From PXAP01 sp964421595 (lineage in GTDB: Bacteria; Bacteroidota; Bacteroidia; Bacteroidales; PUMT01), in the NCBI GenBank assembly GCA_964421595.1, contig CAYQXY010000005.1:1-64000 (forward strand): a DNA stretch of 64,000 bases. The letters are read 5' to 3'. The notes under the pieces are model-generated. The model made no database searches. It saw only the letters and a list, made by a program, of their open reading frames with translations, and was not told where the DNA came from. Positions within the stretch are counted from its first letter, which is position 1. Each line of letters begins with the position of its first letter. Of this stretch, positions 1-8,355 are shown in pieces. The position numbers and the translations under genes were made by a program.

Positions 1-55
1 TTTAAGGTCCAATCCTTTTAAAAACAAGTTTTTAACGGCTTGTCCCTTAAAAAAG

Positions 56-78
56 GAAACCGCGCTGTGCGCGGTTTC
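56..78 (-). terminator. Rho-independent terminator after tRNA-Ser(CGA)
   Basis: A perfect 10-bp stem (56-65 with 69-78, GC-rich core) encloses a 3-base loop. On the minus strand it is followed by CCTTTTTT. It lies 14 bases past the tRNA 3' end, where the end of the tRNA transcript is expected. Confidence 0.8.
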
Positions 79-91
79 TCCGGAAATACTT

Positions 92-181
92 TGGCGGAGA
101 GAGAGGGATTCGAACCCCCGGTTCCAGTGAAGGAACAACGGTTTTCGAGACCGCCCCGATCGACCACTCCGGCATCTCTCC
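92..181 (-). tRNA. tRNA-Ser (anticodon CGA)
   Basis: Read on the minus strand, this 90-base stretch folds as a class II tRNA. It has a GGAGAGA acceptor 5' strand, an anticodon stem-loop with CTCGAAA (anticodon CGA at 145-147), a long variable arm typical of serine tRNAs, a GGTTCGAATCC T-arm and an encoded CCA end. It decodes UCG. A second serine tRNA lies just upstream on the same strand, and a terminator hairpin sits immediately before this gene's 5' end. Confidence 0.95.
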
Positions 182-183
182 TT

Positions 184-216
184 TAAAAAACAAAACAGAA
201 GACTCATTATCTTCTG
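184..216 (-). terminator. Hairpin terminator between the two serine tRNAs
   Basis: A 7-bp inverted repeat (CAGAAGA at 196-202 with TCTTCTG at 210-216, 7-base loop) is followed on the minus strand by TTTTGTTTTTT. It should end the tRNA-Ser(UGA) transcript. The T-run stops two bases before the 5' end of the next tRNA, which is unusually close. Confidence 0.7.
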
Positions 217-295
217 TTGATTTTGTGAATTGTTTTACAATCGTCAATATACATTTAATAATAAAAAAATAATGTATAAACCGGATTGATTATAT

Positions 296-385
296 TGGCG
301 GAGAAAGAGGGATTCGAACCCCCGGTTCCGGTAAAGGAACAACGGTTTTCAAGACCGCCGCAATCGACCACTCTGCCATTTCTCC
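296..385 (-). tRNA. tRNA-Ser (anticodon UGA)
   Basis: A 90-base class II tRNA on the minus strand, very similar to the serine tRNA at 92-181. It has a GGAGAAA acceptor 5' strand, an anticodon loop CTTGAAA giving anticodon UGA, a long variable arm and an encoded CCA. It decodes UCA and, by wobble, other UCN codons. The two tRNAs differ mainly in the acceptor and anticodon stems, which suggests an old tandem duplication. Confidence 0.95.
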
Positions 386-736
386 GCTGCAAAAATAGAA
401 AAAAATTTCAGAAAGATTTTACTTTCATCCGAATAATTTTAATTATTAAGCAAACAAAAAAGAAAGAAGTATGCCATGTCAAGTGGATGTCAGGGATGGA
501 TCACCCATGAAATATTCATTCCTTTTCCTTGTGTGCCATGGTTAGAAGGAGGCTCAACCAAAGAATTCTCTACATATTTGAACTAACAAGGGATTTTGGA
601 AAGTAAAATTTGCGTAAATACCCGTTATCTGGGGTGTCTGGAAATGCTCGTTTTATGGTTTAGACCTGAAAAAGACCGGATTTATTAACAAAAACAGCCT
701 TTTTATCAATAATTGAATAAATTTTATCTCATGATC
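386..736. other. Gene-free stretch between tRNA-Ser and the HU gene
   Basis: No convincing coding frame. A short frame running out of the tRNA is only its shadow. The stretch contains one copy of a 22-bp near-palindromic motif (495-516) that recurs twice elsewhere in the window. Nothing else recognisable was seen. Confidence 0.6.
495..516 (-). repeat. Intergenic near-palindromic motif, copy A
   Basis: On the minus strand this reads AATATTT followed by CATGGGTGATCCATC. The core ATGGGTGATCCAT is a palindrome with one mismatched pair. Copies B (4184-4205) and C (63307-63328) match it closely. It lies about 220 bases upstream of the HU promoter. Its function is unknown. Confidence 0.6.
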
Positions 737-767
737 TTTGTGAAAGCTAATAAATACAATATATTTG
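737..767 (+). promoter_or_regulatory. Bacteroidota-type promoter of the HU gene
   Basis: TTTG at 737-740 and TATATTTG at 760-767 are separated by exactly 19 bases. This fits the -33/-7 consensus (TTTG, N19, TAnnTTTG) of the primary sigma factor in Bacteroides and relatives. Transcription would start near 774, leaving a leader of about 47 bases before the HU start codon. Confidence 0.75.
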
Positions 768-820
768 TCTAAAATGAAGCTTTTCACAAAATTTTTCATT
801 AATCCTAAAAATAATAAATT

Positions 821-1093
821 ATGAACAAGGCACAACTTATCGATGCAATTTCAGCAAATGCTGGTTTAACAAAAGCAGATGCAAAAAAAGCACTCGATGC
901 TTTTGTTGACACTACCACTGAAGCATTAAAAGCAGGCGATCGGGTAGCTTTAGTAGGTTTTGGATCTTTTTCAGTTTCAGAGCGCAACGCCAGGACAGGC
1001 AGAAATCCTCAAACTGGAAAACCAATTACAATAGATGCTAAAAAAGTCGTTAAATTTAAAGCTGGAAGTGAATTGAATGACACTGTTCAATAA
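821..1093 (+). CDS. hup: HU family DNA-binding protein
   Basis: A 90-residue histone-like nucleoid protein, the full family length. The conserved GFGSF turn is at residues 46-50. The DNA-intercalating arm with RNPQTGK at 61-67 contains the proline that kinks DNA. HU dimers bend and compact DNA and assist replication, recombination and transcription. The gene is monocistronic: it has its own strong promoter (737-767) and ends in a terminator (1118-1145). The name hup is given by family; several HU paralogues are usual in this phylum, so this need not be the main one. Confidence 0.95.
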   Translation: MNKAQLIDAISANAGLTKADAKKALDAFVDTTTEALKAGDRVALVGFGSFSVSERNARTGRNPQTGKPITIDAKKVVKFKAGSELNDTVQ

Positions 1094-1117
1094 ATAACCG
1101 GCATTTAAAGCTTAAAG

Positions 1118-1145
1118 AGGGAGTCTTTACAGGACTCCCTTTTTT
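1118..1145 (+). terminator. Rho-independent terminator of the HU gene
   Basis: An 8-bp stem, AGGGAGTC (1118-1125) with GACTCCCT (1133-1140), has a 7-base loop and is followed by a run of six T. It starts 24 bases after the HU stop codon. Confidence 0.9.
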
Positions 1146-1394
1146 CATTAGAACGAATACTGTAAACCTGGGATTTCTTGATTATTTTTCCTGCAAATTT
1201 CTGAAGAGGTTAAATCAAACAGCACTCAAATACGTTTTGATCCATCCGGAATGTTAATCAATATTATGTTGTTATTTCTTTTATATCTGAATTACTGGTA
1301 AACTGAAAATCAATTAATATTGATCAGTTATTGCCGGAAGGGGATAGACTGCATTATTCATTTATTAAATGTGATATCCATAAATACAGACATT
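1146..1394. other. AT-rich spacer before the TrmH-type gene
   Basis: Between the HU terminator and the methyltransferase start there is no frame with recognisable protein features and no clear promoter. A frame upstream of the chosen start can be extended to a TTG at 1320, but the extra 25 residues match nothing in the family. Confidence 0.5.
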
Positions 1395-2066
1395 ATGTCC
1401 GCTGATCTGGTTAAATATCTTTCTGGATTTGTTACAAAGCAGAAACTCGAAAAGTTTGACAGGATACTTGAATACAGGACAAGATATATTAATATAGTTT
1501 GCGAAGACATATATCAGGGACACAATGCCAACGCCATATTACGCACTTGTGATTGTTTCGGTATCCAGGACATCCATGTTGTCGAAAACAGGAACTGTTT
1601 TGAGATTAATTCCGAAATTGCTCTTGGTGCTTCCAAATGGGTGTCGATTCACAGGCATACCGCAGACAGAGATCAGTCGTCTGTTTATAAAAGTCTCCGC
1701 TCACAAGGGTATAAAATTCTGGCTGCCACTCCCCACAGGAACAGTATCAGCCTGCAGGATGTTGATATTAATGAGGGTCCTGTATCCATCGTATTTGGCA
1801 CAGAGAAAGAAGGACTTTCTTCATATGCCCTGGAACAGTCAGATGAATATCTGTGCATAGACATGGTTGGGTTTACTGAAAGTCTGAATGTTTCTGTATC
1901 AGCAGGTATAGTTTTGCACTTCCTGAGAGATAAGCTCTCAAAAAGTGATATAAACTGGCATCTTTCTGATGATGAAAAAGTATTGATAAAACTTGACTGG
2001 CTGAGAAAAGCAATTAAACGGTCCGAACTTCTTGAAGCGGAATTTCTGAGAAATAATAGTGGTTAA
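1395..2066 (+). CDS. trmH: TrmH-type tRNA/rRNA 2'-O-ribose methyltransferase (SPOUT)
   Basis: A 223-residue SPOUT methyltransferase, close to the length of E. coli TrmH (229). All three SpoU motifs are visible: NANAILRTCD (44-53, with the catalytic Arg50), FGTEKEGL (134-141) and SLNVSVSAG (163-171), which build the trefoil knot that binds S-adenosylmethionine. TrmH methylates the 2'-hydroxyl of G18 in the tRNA D-loop. The absence of the N-terminal substrate domain seen in RlmB supports TrmH over an rRNA enzyme, but substrate cannot be proven from sequence. The ATG at 1395 was preferred over the upstream TTG because the family starts here. Confidence 0.85.
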   Translation: MSADLVKYLSGFVTKQKLEKFDRILEYRTRYINIVCEDIYQGHNANAILRTCDCFGIQDIHVVENRNCFEINSEIALGASKWVSIHRHTADRDQSSVYKSLRSQGYKILAATPHRNSISLQDVDINEGPVSIVFGTEKEGLSSYALEQSDEYLCIDMVGFTESLNVSVSAGIVLHFLRDKLSKSDINWHLSDDEKVLIKLDWLRKAIKRSELLEAEFLRNNSG

Positions 2067-2252
2067 TGGATTGCCCGGAACTTGAATTAATTTTCATAAT
2101 TTGATTTTTATCAAAAAAAAACCTATTTTTATCATTCATAAAGTGTTATTCATCCATTATAGTTTTCATATTTTTGGGAATTTTATTCTGTATTATATTT
2201 TGTATTATTATTTTGGGATATCCATGATATCAAATTAATTCAAAAAGGGGGA

Positions 2253-2975
2253 ATGAATTGTATTGTAATTGATGACGACAGGCTCTCAAGAAGAATAATT
2301 GAAGAGTTTATCAAGAAAATTGATTTTCTAAATCTGATTGCTTCATTTGATAATGCTGTGGATGCTATCAGTTTATTTAAAGCCGGAAATGAAATTAACC
2401 TTATATTTCTGGATATTGAAATGCCTGGAATGACCGGGATAGAATTTATTAAGACTTTAAAGAGTCCTCCTCAGATAATTATTATTTCCTCCAAAGAACA
2501 GTATGCCCTTGAAGCTTTCGAATATGATGTAACAGATTATCTTTTAAAACCTGTTGCTTATGGAAGGTTTTTCAAGGCGGCAGATAAGGCCTACAGCCTT
2601 TATGTTAAAAATTCAGCTATGCCGGAAGGCAGAAATGAAATATTCATTAAAAAGAATTCATCACTTATTAAGCTCAAATACGAAGATATTCTCTGGGTTG
2701 AAGCGCTTGAAAACTATGTAATTGTAAACACTTATGATGATAAGTTTACAATACATTTTACCATGAAATCTATCGAGAAAAAACTACCTGTAACCAAATT
2801 CTCCAGAGTGCACCGTTCTTATATTGTTAATACCAGCAGGATTAACCTTATTGAAGACAATTCCATTCTGATACCCATAAAGGGGGCTGGAGCAAAAGAA
2901 GAGATCAAGTCGATACCAATCGGTAAATCATACAAGGATAAACTGATGAATGACTTAAACCTGATGATCAAGTAA
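2253..2975 (+). CDS. LytTR-family response regulator
   Basis: A 240-residue two-component transcription regulator. The receiver domain (about 1-115) has the acidic triad D7-D9, phospho-acceptor D54, S79/S80 and K99. The C-terminal LytTR DNA-binding domain (about 128-235) has the typical stretch beginning IFIKKNSSLIKL and the WVEALENYV and FSRVHRSYIVN segments. In Bacteroidota such regulators usually pair with a LytS/YehU-like histidine kinase, but none is encoded nearby. The aminotransferase gene follows after 15 bases and may be co-transcribed. Targets are unknown. Confidence 0.93.
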   Translation: MNCIVIDDDRLSRRIIEEFIKKIDFLNLIASFDNAVDAISLFKAGNEINLIFLDIEMPGMTGIEFIKTLKSPPQIIIISSKEQYALEAFEYDVTDYLLKPVAYGRFFKAADKAYSLYVKNSAMPEGRNEIFIKKNSSLIKLKYEDILWVEALENYVIVNTYDDKFTIHFTMKSIEKKLPVTKFSRVHRSYIVNTSRINLIEDNSILIPIKGAGAKEEIKSIPIGKSYKDKLMNDLNLMIK

Positions 2976-2990
2976 TTCCCCTATTTTAAC

Positions 2991-4181
2991 ATGTTATCCA
3001 ACCGGCAACTTTTTTTTGAAAATATTGCACAAACTTCTGATGCCCCACTTGCAATAGAAATTGAGAGAGCATCAGGCTGCTGGCTTTATTCTCCTGAAGG
3101 AAAAAAGTACTTTGACCTGATAGCCGGTGTTTCTGTCAGCAATACAGGCCATAACAATCCGAGTGTTGTAATGGCAGCAAAAGAGCAAATGGACAGACAC
3201 ATGCATCTGATGGTTTATGGAGAATTCATTCAGAAGCCACAGGTAAAACTTGCCGAAAAACTTATTGGTTATTTGCCGGATAATCTATCCTCAGTTTTTT
3301 ATACCAACAGTGGCAGTGAAGCAATAGAAGGTGCTCTTAAACTGGCAAGGCGTTATACCGGAAGGCCTGAAATTATCTGTTTCCGCAATGCCTATCATGG
3401 AAGCACAATGGGTGCATTAAGCGTTATCGGCAGTGAATCTATGAAAAGAGCCTTCCGGCCCCTTATTCCTTCGGTAAGGCAGCTGGAATTCAACAGTCAG
3501 GACTCAGTTGATCAAATTAGCAGGGATACTGCCTGTGTACTTGTTGAACCTATTCAGTCTGAAGCAGGTATAATATTGCCAGAAGAAAATTTTCTGAATA
3601 GTTTAAGGAACAGGTGCTCAGAAATGGGGGCAATGCTCATTTTTGATGAGGTACAGACAGGATTTGGACGCACCGGAAACCTTTTCGCAATGGATTATTT
3701 TGAAGTTGTGCCTGATATAGTTGTAATCGCTAAAGGGTTCGGCGGAGGTTTTCCACTGGGCGCATTCGTTTCGTCAAAAGAGATTATGAGTTCACTGGTA
3801 AATAATCCTGCCCTCGGGCATATCACAACATTTGGCGGACACCCGGTTTCATGTTCGGCCGGACTTGCATCTCTAGATTTTATTGTAGAACATGATTTGG
3901 TAACCAATGCGTTAAGGGCCGGCAACCTGTTTAAAAAACTGCTTGTCCATCCTTCAATAAAATCTGTCAGGGGAATTGGCCTGTTAATTGCTATGGAGCT
4001 GGAAAGCTCTTCGATTGTCAGGAAGGTTATTCAGAAGTCTGCCGAAAAGGGGCTGGTAACTGACTTTTTTCTGTTTAATGACAAATGTATCAGGATTTCC
4101 CCTCCTTTGATAATTACTGAAGAAGAAACGGAATATGCCTGTAATATCCTACTCGAATCACTGGGTGAGTCTTCCCGTTGA
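2991..4181 (+). CDS. Class III PLP-dependent aminotransferase
   Basis: A 396-residue fold-type I PLP enzyme of the acetylornithine/4-aminobutyrate/ornithine aminotransferase class. Visible features are the phosphate-binding TNSGSEA segment (105-111), the FDEVQTGFGRTG motif (D219 holds the PLP pyridine nitrogen) and the Schiff-base lysine in AKGFGGGFPLG (K248). The substrate is uncertain. It is not the ornithine aminotransferase found at 61855-63066. It follows the LytTR regulator closely and is not in an arginine cluster, so no argD name is given. Confidence 0.88.
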   Translation: MLSNRQLFFENIAQTSDAPLAIEIERASGCWLYSPEGKKYFDLIAGVSVSNTGHNNPSVVMAAKEQMDRHMHLMVYGEFIQKPQVKLAEKLIGYLPDNLSSVFYTNSGSEAIEGALKLARRYTGRPEIICFRNAYHGSTMGALSVIGSESMKRAFRPLIPSVRQLEFNSQDSVDQISRDTACVLVEPIQSEAGIILPEENFLNSLRNRCSEMGAMLIFDEVQTGFGRTGNLFAMDYFEVVPDIVVIAKGFGGGFPLGAFVSSKEIMSSLVNNPALGHITTFGGHPVSCSAGLASLDFIVEHDLVTNALRAGNLFKKLLVHPSIKSVRGIGLLIAMELESSSIVRKVIQKSAEKGLVTDFFLFNDKCIRISPPLIITEEETEYACNILLESLGESSR

Positions 4182-4183
4182 GA

Positions 4184-4205
4184 AATATTGCATGGGTGAT
4201 TCATC
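4184..4205 (+). repeat. Intergenic near-palindromic motif, copy B
   Basis: AATATTG followed by CATGGGTGATTCATC, the same 22-bp layout as copies A and C. One arm carries a C-to-T change that would leave a G-U pair in RNA. It begins two bases past the aminotransferase stop codon, in the gap before a convergent small gene. Confidence 0.6.
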
Positions 4206-4283
4206 TATGTACACATTAAAACACTTATTTAACGCTGAATACAATTATTCCGGCAAAATAAATGAAGCAAATTCTGACAAGAC

Positions 4284-4475
4284 CTATTTACTGATTAGCA
4301 ATGCTCCAAACAGCATACCATAACCTGTCATTCTCAGGGGGTTAGAGGTTATTGCGCAACCTCCGGAATTGCATCCTATAAAATAATAGTAACCGAAACC
4401 AAGAACACCACCAATTACCAGTCCGAGAAGTAAGCGCAGTGTCAGTAATTTTTTAATGCGGGATTTAATATCCAT
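4284..4475 (-). CDS. DUF6132 small membrane protein
   Basis: A 63-residue protein with a basic N-terminus, one glycine-rich hydrophobic segment (LLLGLVIGGVLGFGYYYFIG, about 15-34), a CNSGGC pair of cysteines, the ITSNP motif and a second hydrophobic segment at the C-terminus. This is the usual layout of the DUF6132 family, common in Bacteroidota as a two-helix membrane protein with a conserved cysteine pair between the helices. The role is unknown; relatives often lie near redox or sulfur-handling genes (family knowledge). It is transcribed divergently from the gene at 4545. Confidence 0.8.
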   Translation of the reverse strand: MDIKSRIKKLLTLRLLLGLVIGGVLGFGYYYFIGCNSGGCAITSNPLRMTGYGMLFGALLISK

Positions 4476-4544
4476 ATTGTAATTGAATTATATTTACAAA
4501 AATACCAAAAACATATTAAAATAGATGCATAATTTAATATAATA

Positions 4545-5387
4545 ATGAAAAAAACTTTCAAGATGGGCTATTGTTTAATTTTAATTTTCCTGTTTTCCAC
4601 TTTCAATACATTCAGTTCTTATAGTAATGACTGCGAAATTAAGCAAGCAGAAGATACTCTTATGGTGTTATTTCAAGGTCTCAATGATACTGGAATGCGG
4701 GATATGCACTCAGAGTATAATGGCAAAATAATAAATATACTGGAAGATATACTTGAGTCACCCCGGTCTTTTTATTACCGGTTTGATGCAATACCCACTC
4801 TTGGCAGTGTAACATCGACTGATAGCCTTATCCGGATCTTTACCTGGAATGTAGCCGTTTCACCACAGGAATATAACTATTACGGATTTATTCAAATAAG
4901 AGAGGATGACAGTGATAAGGTCAGGCTCTATTTTCTAAACCATTCCCCGGCAAGCAGGAAAGATCTTGAGAACAATGTTTTTAATACGGATAACTGGTAT
5001 GGTGCTCTTTATTATCAGATTCAAACAGTGCACGATTCCGGCAAAACCATCTATACCCTTATTGGATTCAATTTTAACAGCATATTTACAAATATCAAAC
5101 TTATAGATGTTCTAAACCTGGATGATGGTGAACCGCAATTTGGTGCTCCTGTATTTCAATTCGCAGATAGTCTCAGGAACCGTGCTGTGTTTGAATATTC
5201 TTCACGGGTAGTTATGTTTTTGCGCTATATTGATGAGGTTAATATGATTGTTTATGATCATCTTTCCCCTGCTTCCCCGGATCAGGCAGGTCAGTATCGC
5301 TTTTACGGGCCTGATTTCTCTTATGATGCATTTAAGTTTGAAAATGGCAAATGGCATAATTTTATTGATATTGACTGGAAAAAATGA
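4545..5387 (+). CDS. Exported hypothetical protein
   Basis: A 280-residue protein with an N-terminal signal peptide (basic start, hydrophobic core about 9-25, likely cleavage near residue 28). The mature part is rich in aromatic and acidic residues with no cysteine pair, repeats or further membrane segments. I do not recognise the family, though a Bacteroidota-specific conserved hypothetical is likely. The receiver-like gene follows after 31 bases on the same strand, so the two may be co-transcribed. Confidence 0.75.
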   Translation: MKKTFKMGYCLILIFLFSTFNTFSSYSNDCEIKQAEDTLMVLFQGLNDTGMRDMHSEYNGKIINILEDILESPRSFYYRFDAIPTLGSVTSTDSLIRIFTWNVAVSPQEYNYYGFIQIREDDSDKVRLYFLNHSPASRKDLENNVFNTDNWYGALYYQIQTVHDSGKTIYTLIGFNFNSIFTNIKLIDVLNLDDGEPQFGAPVFQFADSLRNRAVFEYSSRVVMFLRYIDEVNMIVYDHLSPASPDQAGQYRFYGPDFSYDAFKFENGKWHNFIDIDWKK

Positions 5388-5418
5388 CAGAAGTACTACT
5401 CGCAGGTAAAATATACAA

Positions 5419-5931
5419 ATGGAGCTAATTCCTGAGAATATGGTATCAATTCATTTGATCGATGAGAATTTTCTTTTTATGGATGATATCTTCGGGCGAT
5501 ATTCGGACAAAAAAAAATATGAAGTAAAATACTACCCTTCGGTTGATAAATTTATTTCAGAAAATGAAAAGAGGAACTTAAGCAGAAAAGGAATTCATAT
5601 TGTTATATTAGCTGTTCAACTCAACAGGACCGACAGGGATCTTTCAACCGATCTTTCCAGCCAGCTCAATACTTTATTTCCGTTGATTGAGATCATTAAG
5701 ATCTGCCATGAAAAGGAGGTTGAGGGTGAATATTCATCTCTTCGCAATGGAAACGTTTTAAGGGTTGTTAATAATGAAAATGCACTATTGCGGATCGATA
5801 ATGCAGTAAAACTGGTCCTTGCAAAAAACAATCTTGAGAACAAAAACAGAATATATAAACAGGTACTGATTCTGTTATTGATATCTCTCTTCTCTTCGGC
5901 ACTCTTCATACTTTTCAGTAAGATAAGTTAA
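5419..5931 (+). CDS. Tail-anchored degenerate receiver-like protein
   Basis: A 170-residue protein. Residues about 9-135 look like a CheY-type receiver: an initial beta strand ending in LIDEN, then alternating strands and helices. The strand that should end in the phosphorylated aspartate reads IVILAVQLN, with no Asp. The last 25 residues form one hydrophobic helix (KQVLILLLISLFSSALFIL) with a short end, so the protein would be tail-anchored with its domain in the cytoplasm. The receiver assignment is from pattern only. If right, it is a non-phosphorylatable pseudo-receiver. Confidence 0.65.
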   Translation: MELIPENMVSIHLIDENFLFMDDIFGRYSDKKKYEVKYYPSVDKFISENEKRNLSRKGIHIVILAVQLNRTDRDLSTDLSSQLNTLFPLIEIIKICHEKEVEGEYSSLRNGNVLRVVNNENALLRIDNAVKLVLAKNNLENKNRIYKQVLILLLISLFSSALFILFSKIS

Positions 5932-6161
5932 TGTTATAAGATTAATTAATAGTGCCCCCCTGATCCATCTGCAGGAACGATTGCCTGTTGATTATTCCTT
6001 ACTGTTAGTTGTTTGCCCGGGGGAAATAGTTCAATAATTGGCAGACTTGTTGACAATAACACTCATCTGCTCGTGACTATTTGTCATAAATCATGATTGG
6101 CACATACTTTGAAAACCTGTAGGAGATTTAAAATATGTGTTTAACCTAAACTCAAATAGAA

Positions 6162-8207
6162 ATGCAGAAAGGTAAGATTAATGTAAAAACTGAGAATATT
6201 TTTCCAATAATTAAGAAGTTTCTTTACTCAGACCATGAGATCTTTCTCAGGGAGCTTATTTCCAATGCTATCGATGCTACTCAAAAACTCAAGACTCTGG
6301 CTTCGGTAGGTGATTATAAAGGTGAACTGGGCGATCTGACCATTAATGTCAGACTTGATAAAGAGAACAAAACCCTGACTATATCTGACAGGGGGATAGG
6401 AATGACCTCTGAAGAGTTAAAAAAATATATCAACCAGATCGCTTTCTCCAGTGCTGAAGACTTCCTTGAGCGTTATAAAGATAAAGCAAATGCTATTATC
6501 GGGCATTTTGGACTGGGATTTTATTCTTCATTTATGGTTGCTGAAAAGGTGGAAATAATTACACGTTCATACCAGGATGATGCATCACCGGTCAAATGGT
6601 CATGTGATGGTAGTCCGCGCTACACTCTTGAAGAAGTAGAAAAGTCAGAAGTAGGGACTGATGTTGTATTGTATATTTCAGAAGAATCAAATGAATTTCT
6701 CGAGGAAAACCGTATTCTTGAACTTCTTAAGAAGTATTGCAAATTTTTACCTGTACAGATTGCCTTTGGAAATGAAAAAGACTGGAAGGATGGAAAGGAA
6801 GTCGAGACTGACAAGCCGCGCATAATAAATAATACGGAACCGGCATGGACAAAGAAACCGGGAGATCTTAAACAGGAAGATTATGACGCTTTCTATCAGG
6901 AGCTGTATCCTATGAATGAAAACCCGTTGTTTCACATTCACCTGAATGTAGATTATCCTTTTAATCTTACCGGAATACTTTATTTTCCCAAACTGAAGAA
7001 TAATTTTGAAATACAGAAAAACAAGATCCAGCTTTATGCAAACCAGGTTTTTGTTACCGATTCGGTGGAAGGTGTGGTCCCGGAATTTCTGACCCTTCTT
7101 CACGGGGTTATTGACTCTCCCGATATTCCCCTGAATGTATCAAGAAGTTATCTTCAGAGTGATTCAAATGTTAAAAAAATCTCATCCCATATCAGTAAAA
7201 AAGTTTCGGACCGCCTGATGGATATTTTTAAAAATGACAGGGTTGAATTCGAGAAAAAGTGGGATGACCTTAAGGTGTTCATCGAATATGGAATGATCAG
7301 TGATGAAAAATTCTATGAAAGAGCCGAGAAATTTGCTCTCTTTAAAAACACCGACAAAAAGTATTTTACATTCGAAGAATATGAAAACCTGATCAAAGAG
7401 AATCAGACCGACAGGCACAAAAATCTTGTTTATCTCTATACCACTGACCTTGAAAAACAGTATTCATTTATTGAATCTGCCACATCAAGGGGGTATGATG
7501 TTCTTGTCATGGACGGACAACTTGACACACATTTCATAAACCAGCTTGAAACCAGGTTCAAGAACACACGATTTGTACGCGTAGATTCTGATGTTGTTGA
7601 TAAATTGATTTTAAAGGATGATAATACAGACTCAAAATTGTCTGTTCAGCAGCAGGATGATCTTTCAATTGTTTTTAAAGGGGTGTTGACTGATAAGGCA
7701 GGGTTTACAGTTTCATTTGAAAATATGAATGAAATAGAAAATCCGGTGACTATAACCCAGTCAGAGTTTATGAGGAGAATGAAAGATATGTCAGCTATGG
7801 GAGGTGGCATGAGTTTTTATGGAGAAATGCCTGATAGCTATAATCTGGTTATTAACTCAAATCATCCGCTGGTTGTGAAAATAGCTGAAGAGAAGGAAAA
7901 AGCTGTTGGAACGGAACTCCGGAAGATAACAGATAAAATTCAACCTGTAAAAAGCAGTAAAGAGGAACTGGAAAAAGCAACAAAAGGGAAGAAGGACGAA
8001 GAGATAAGCCAGGAAGATAAAGATCGTCTGAGCGACCTTAATAAGAAAATTGAGGAGATAGAAAAGAAGAGGGAGGCAATCCTGCAAAATTTCTCCCATG
8101 AAAACAAACTTGTCAAACAACTGATCGATCTTGCGCTTTTGTCCAATAATATGCTTAAAGGTGAGGAACTTTCGGGATTTGTAAAACGCAGCATAGATTT
8201 GTTATAA
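6162..8207 (+). CDS. htpG: HSP90 chaperone HtpG
   Basis: A 681-residue ATP-dependent cytosolic chaperone, longer than E. coli HtpG (624), as is common in this phylum. The N-terminal GHKL ATPase shows FLRELISNAIDA (29-40, Asn/Asp for Mg-ATP), DRGIGM (76-81) and GHFGLGF (114-120, ATP lid). Middle and C-terminal dimerisation domains follow, with a charged Lys/Glu-rich insertion at about residues 590-650. It helps refold and mature client proteins under heat and other stress. It is monocistronic with a clear terminator. A TTTG about 20 bases before a CTTTG near 6112 may be its promoter, but this is weak. Confidence 0.97.
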   Translation: MQKGKINVKTENIFPIIKKFLYSDHEIFLRELISNAIDATQKLKTLASVGDYKGELGDLTINVRLDKENKTLTISDRGIGMTSEELKKYINQIAFSSAEDFLERYKDKANAIIGHFGLGFYSSFMVAEKVEIITRSYQDDASPVKWSCDGSPRYTLEEVEKSEVGTDVVLYISEESNEFLEENRILELLKKYCKFLPVQIAFGNEKDWKDGKEVETDKPRIINNTEPAWTKKPGDLKQEDYDAFYQELYPMNENPLFHIHLNVDYPFNLTGILYFPKLKNNFEIQKNKIQLYANQVFVTDSVEGVVPEFLTLLHGVIDSPDIPLNVSRSYLQSDSNVKKISSHISKKVSDRLMDIFKNDRVEFEKKWDDLKVFIEYGMISDEKFYERAEKFALFKNTDKKYFTFEEYENLIKENQTDRHKNLVYLYTTDLEKQYSFIESATSRGYDVLVMDGQLDTHFINQLETRFKNTRFVRVDSDVVDKLILKDDNTDSKLSVQQQDDLSIVFKGVLTDKAGFTVSFENMNEIENPVTITQSEFMRRMKDMSAMGGGMSFYGEMPDSYNLVINSNHPLVVKIAEEKEKAVGTELRKITDKIQPVKSSKEELEKATKGKKDEEISQEDKDRLSDLNKKIEEIEKKREAILQNFSHENKLVKQLIDLALLSNNMLKGEELSGFVKRSIDLL

Positions 8208-8233
8208 AGGGTGTTCCATATTGATATTTACGG

Positions 8234-8269
8234 CAGTCCGTCTTTTTTTTTGGCGGACTGTTTTTTTTT
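8234..8269 (+). terminator. Rho-independent terminator of htpG
   Basis: CAGTCCG (8234-8240) pairs with CGGACTG (8254-8260) across a T-rich 13-base loop and is followed by nine T. It lies 26 bases after the htpG stop codon. Confidence 0.9.
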
Positions 8270-8355
8270 GGTTTGATTTTCATATTTTTGATCAGGATCC
8301 TTTCCGAAACCAGACGGAAAAAAATGTACCTCTTGTATCAACTTAATAAGTCCGG

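Noticed and set aside
1320..1394. N-terminal extension of the TrmH-type protein from a TTG codon
   Set aside because: The added 25 residues are not part of the family and the ATG at 1395 fits the usual start.
2101..2119. TTGAT-TTTT-ATCAA hairpin after the TrmH-type gene as a terminator
   Set aside because: On the coding strand it is followed by A, not T, and the stem is only five AT-rich pairs.
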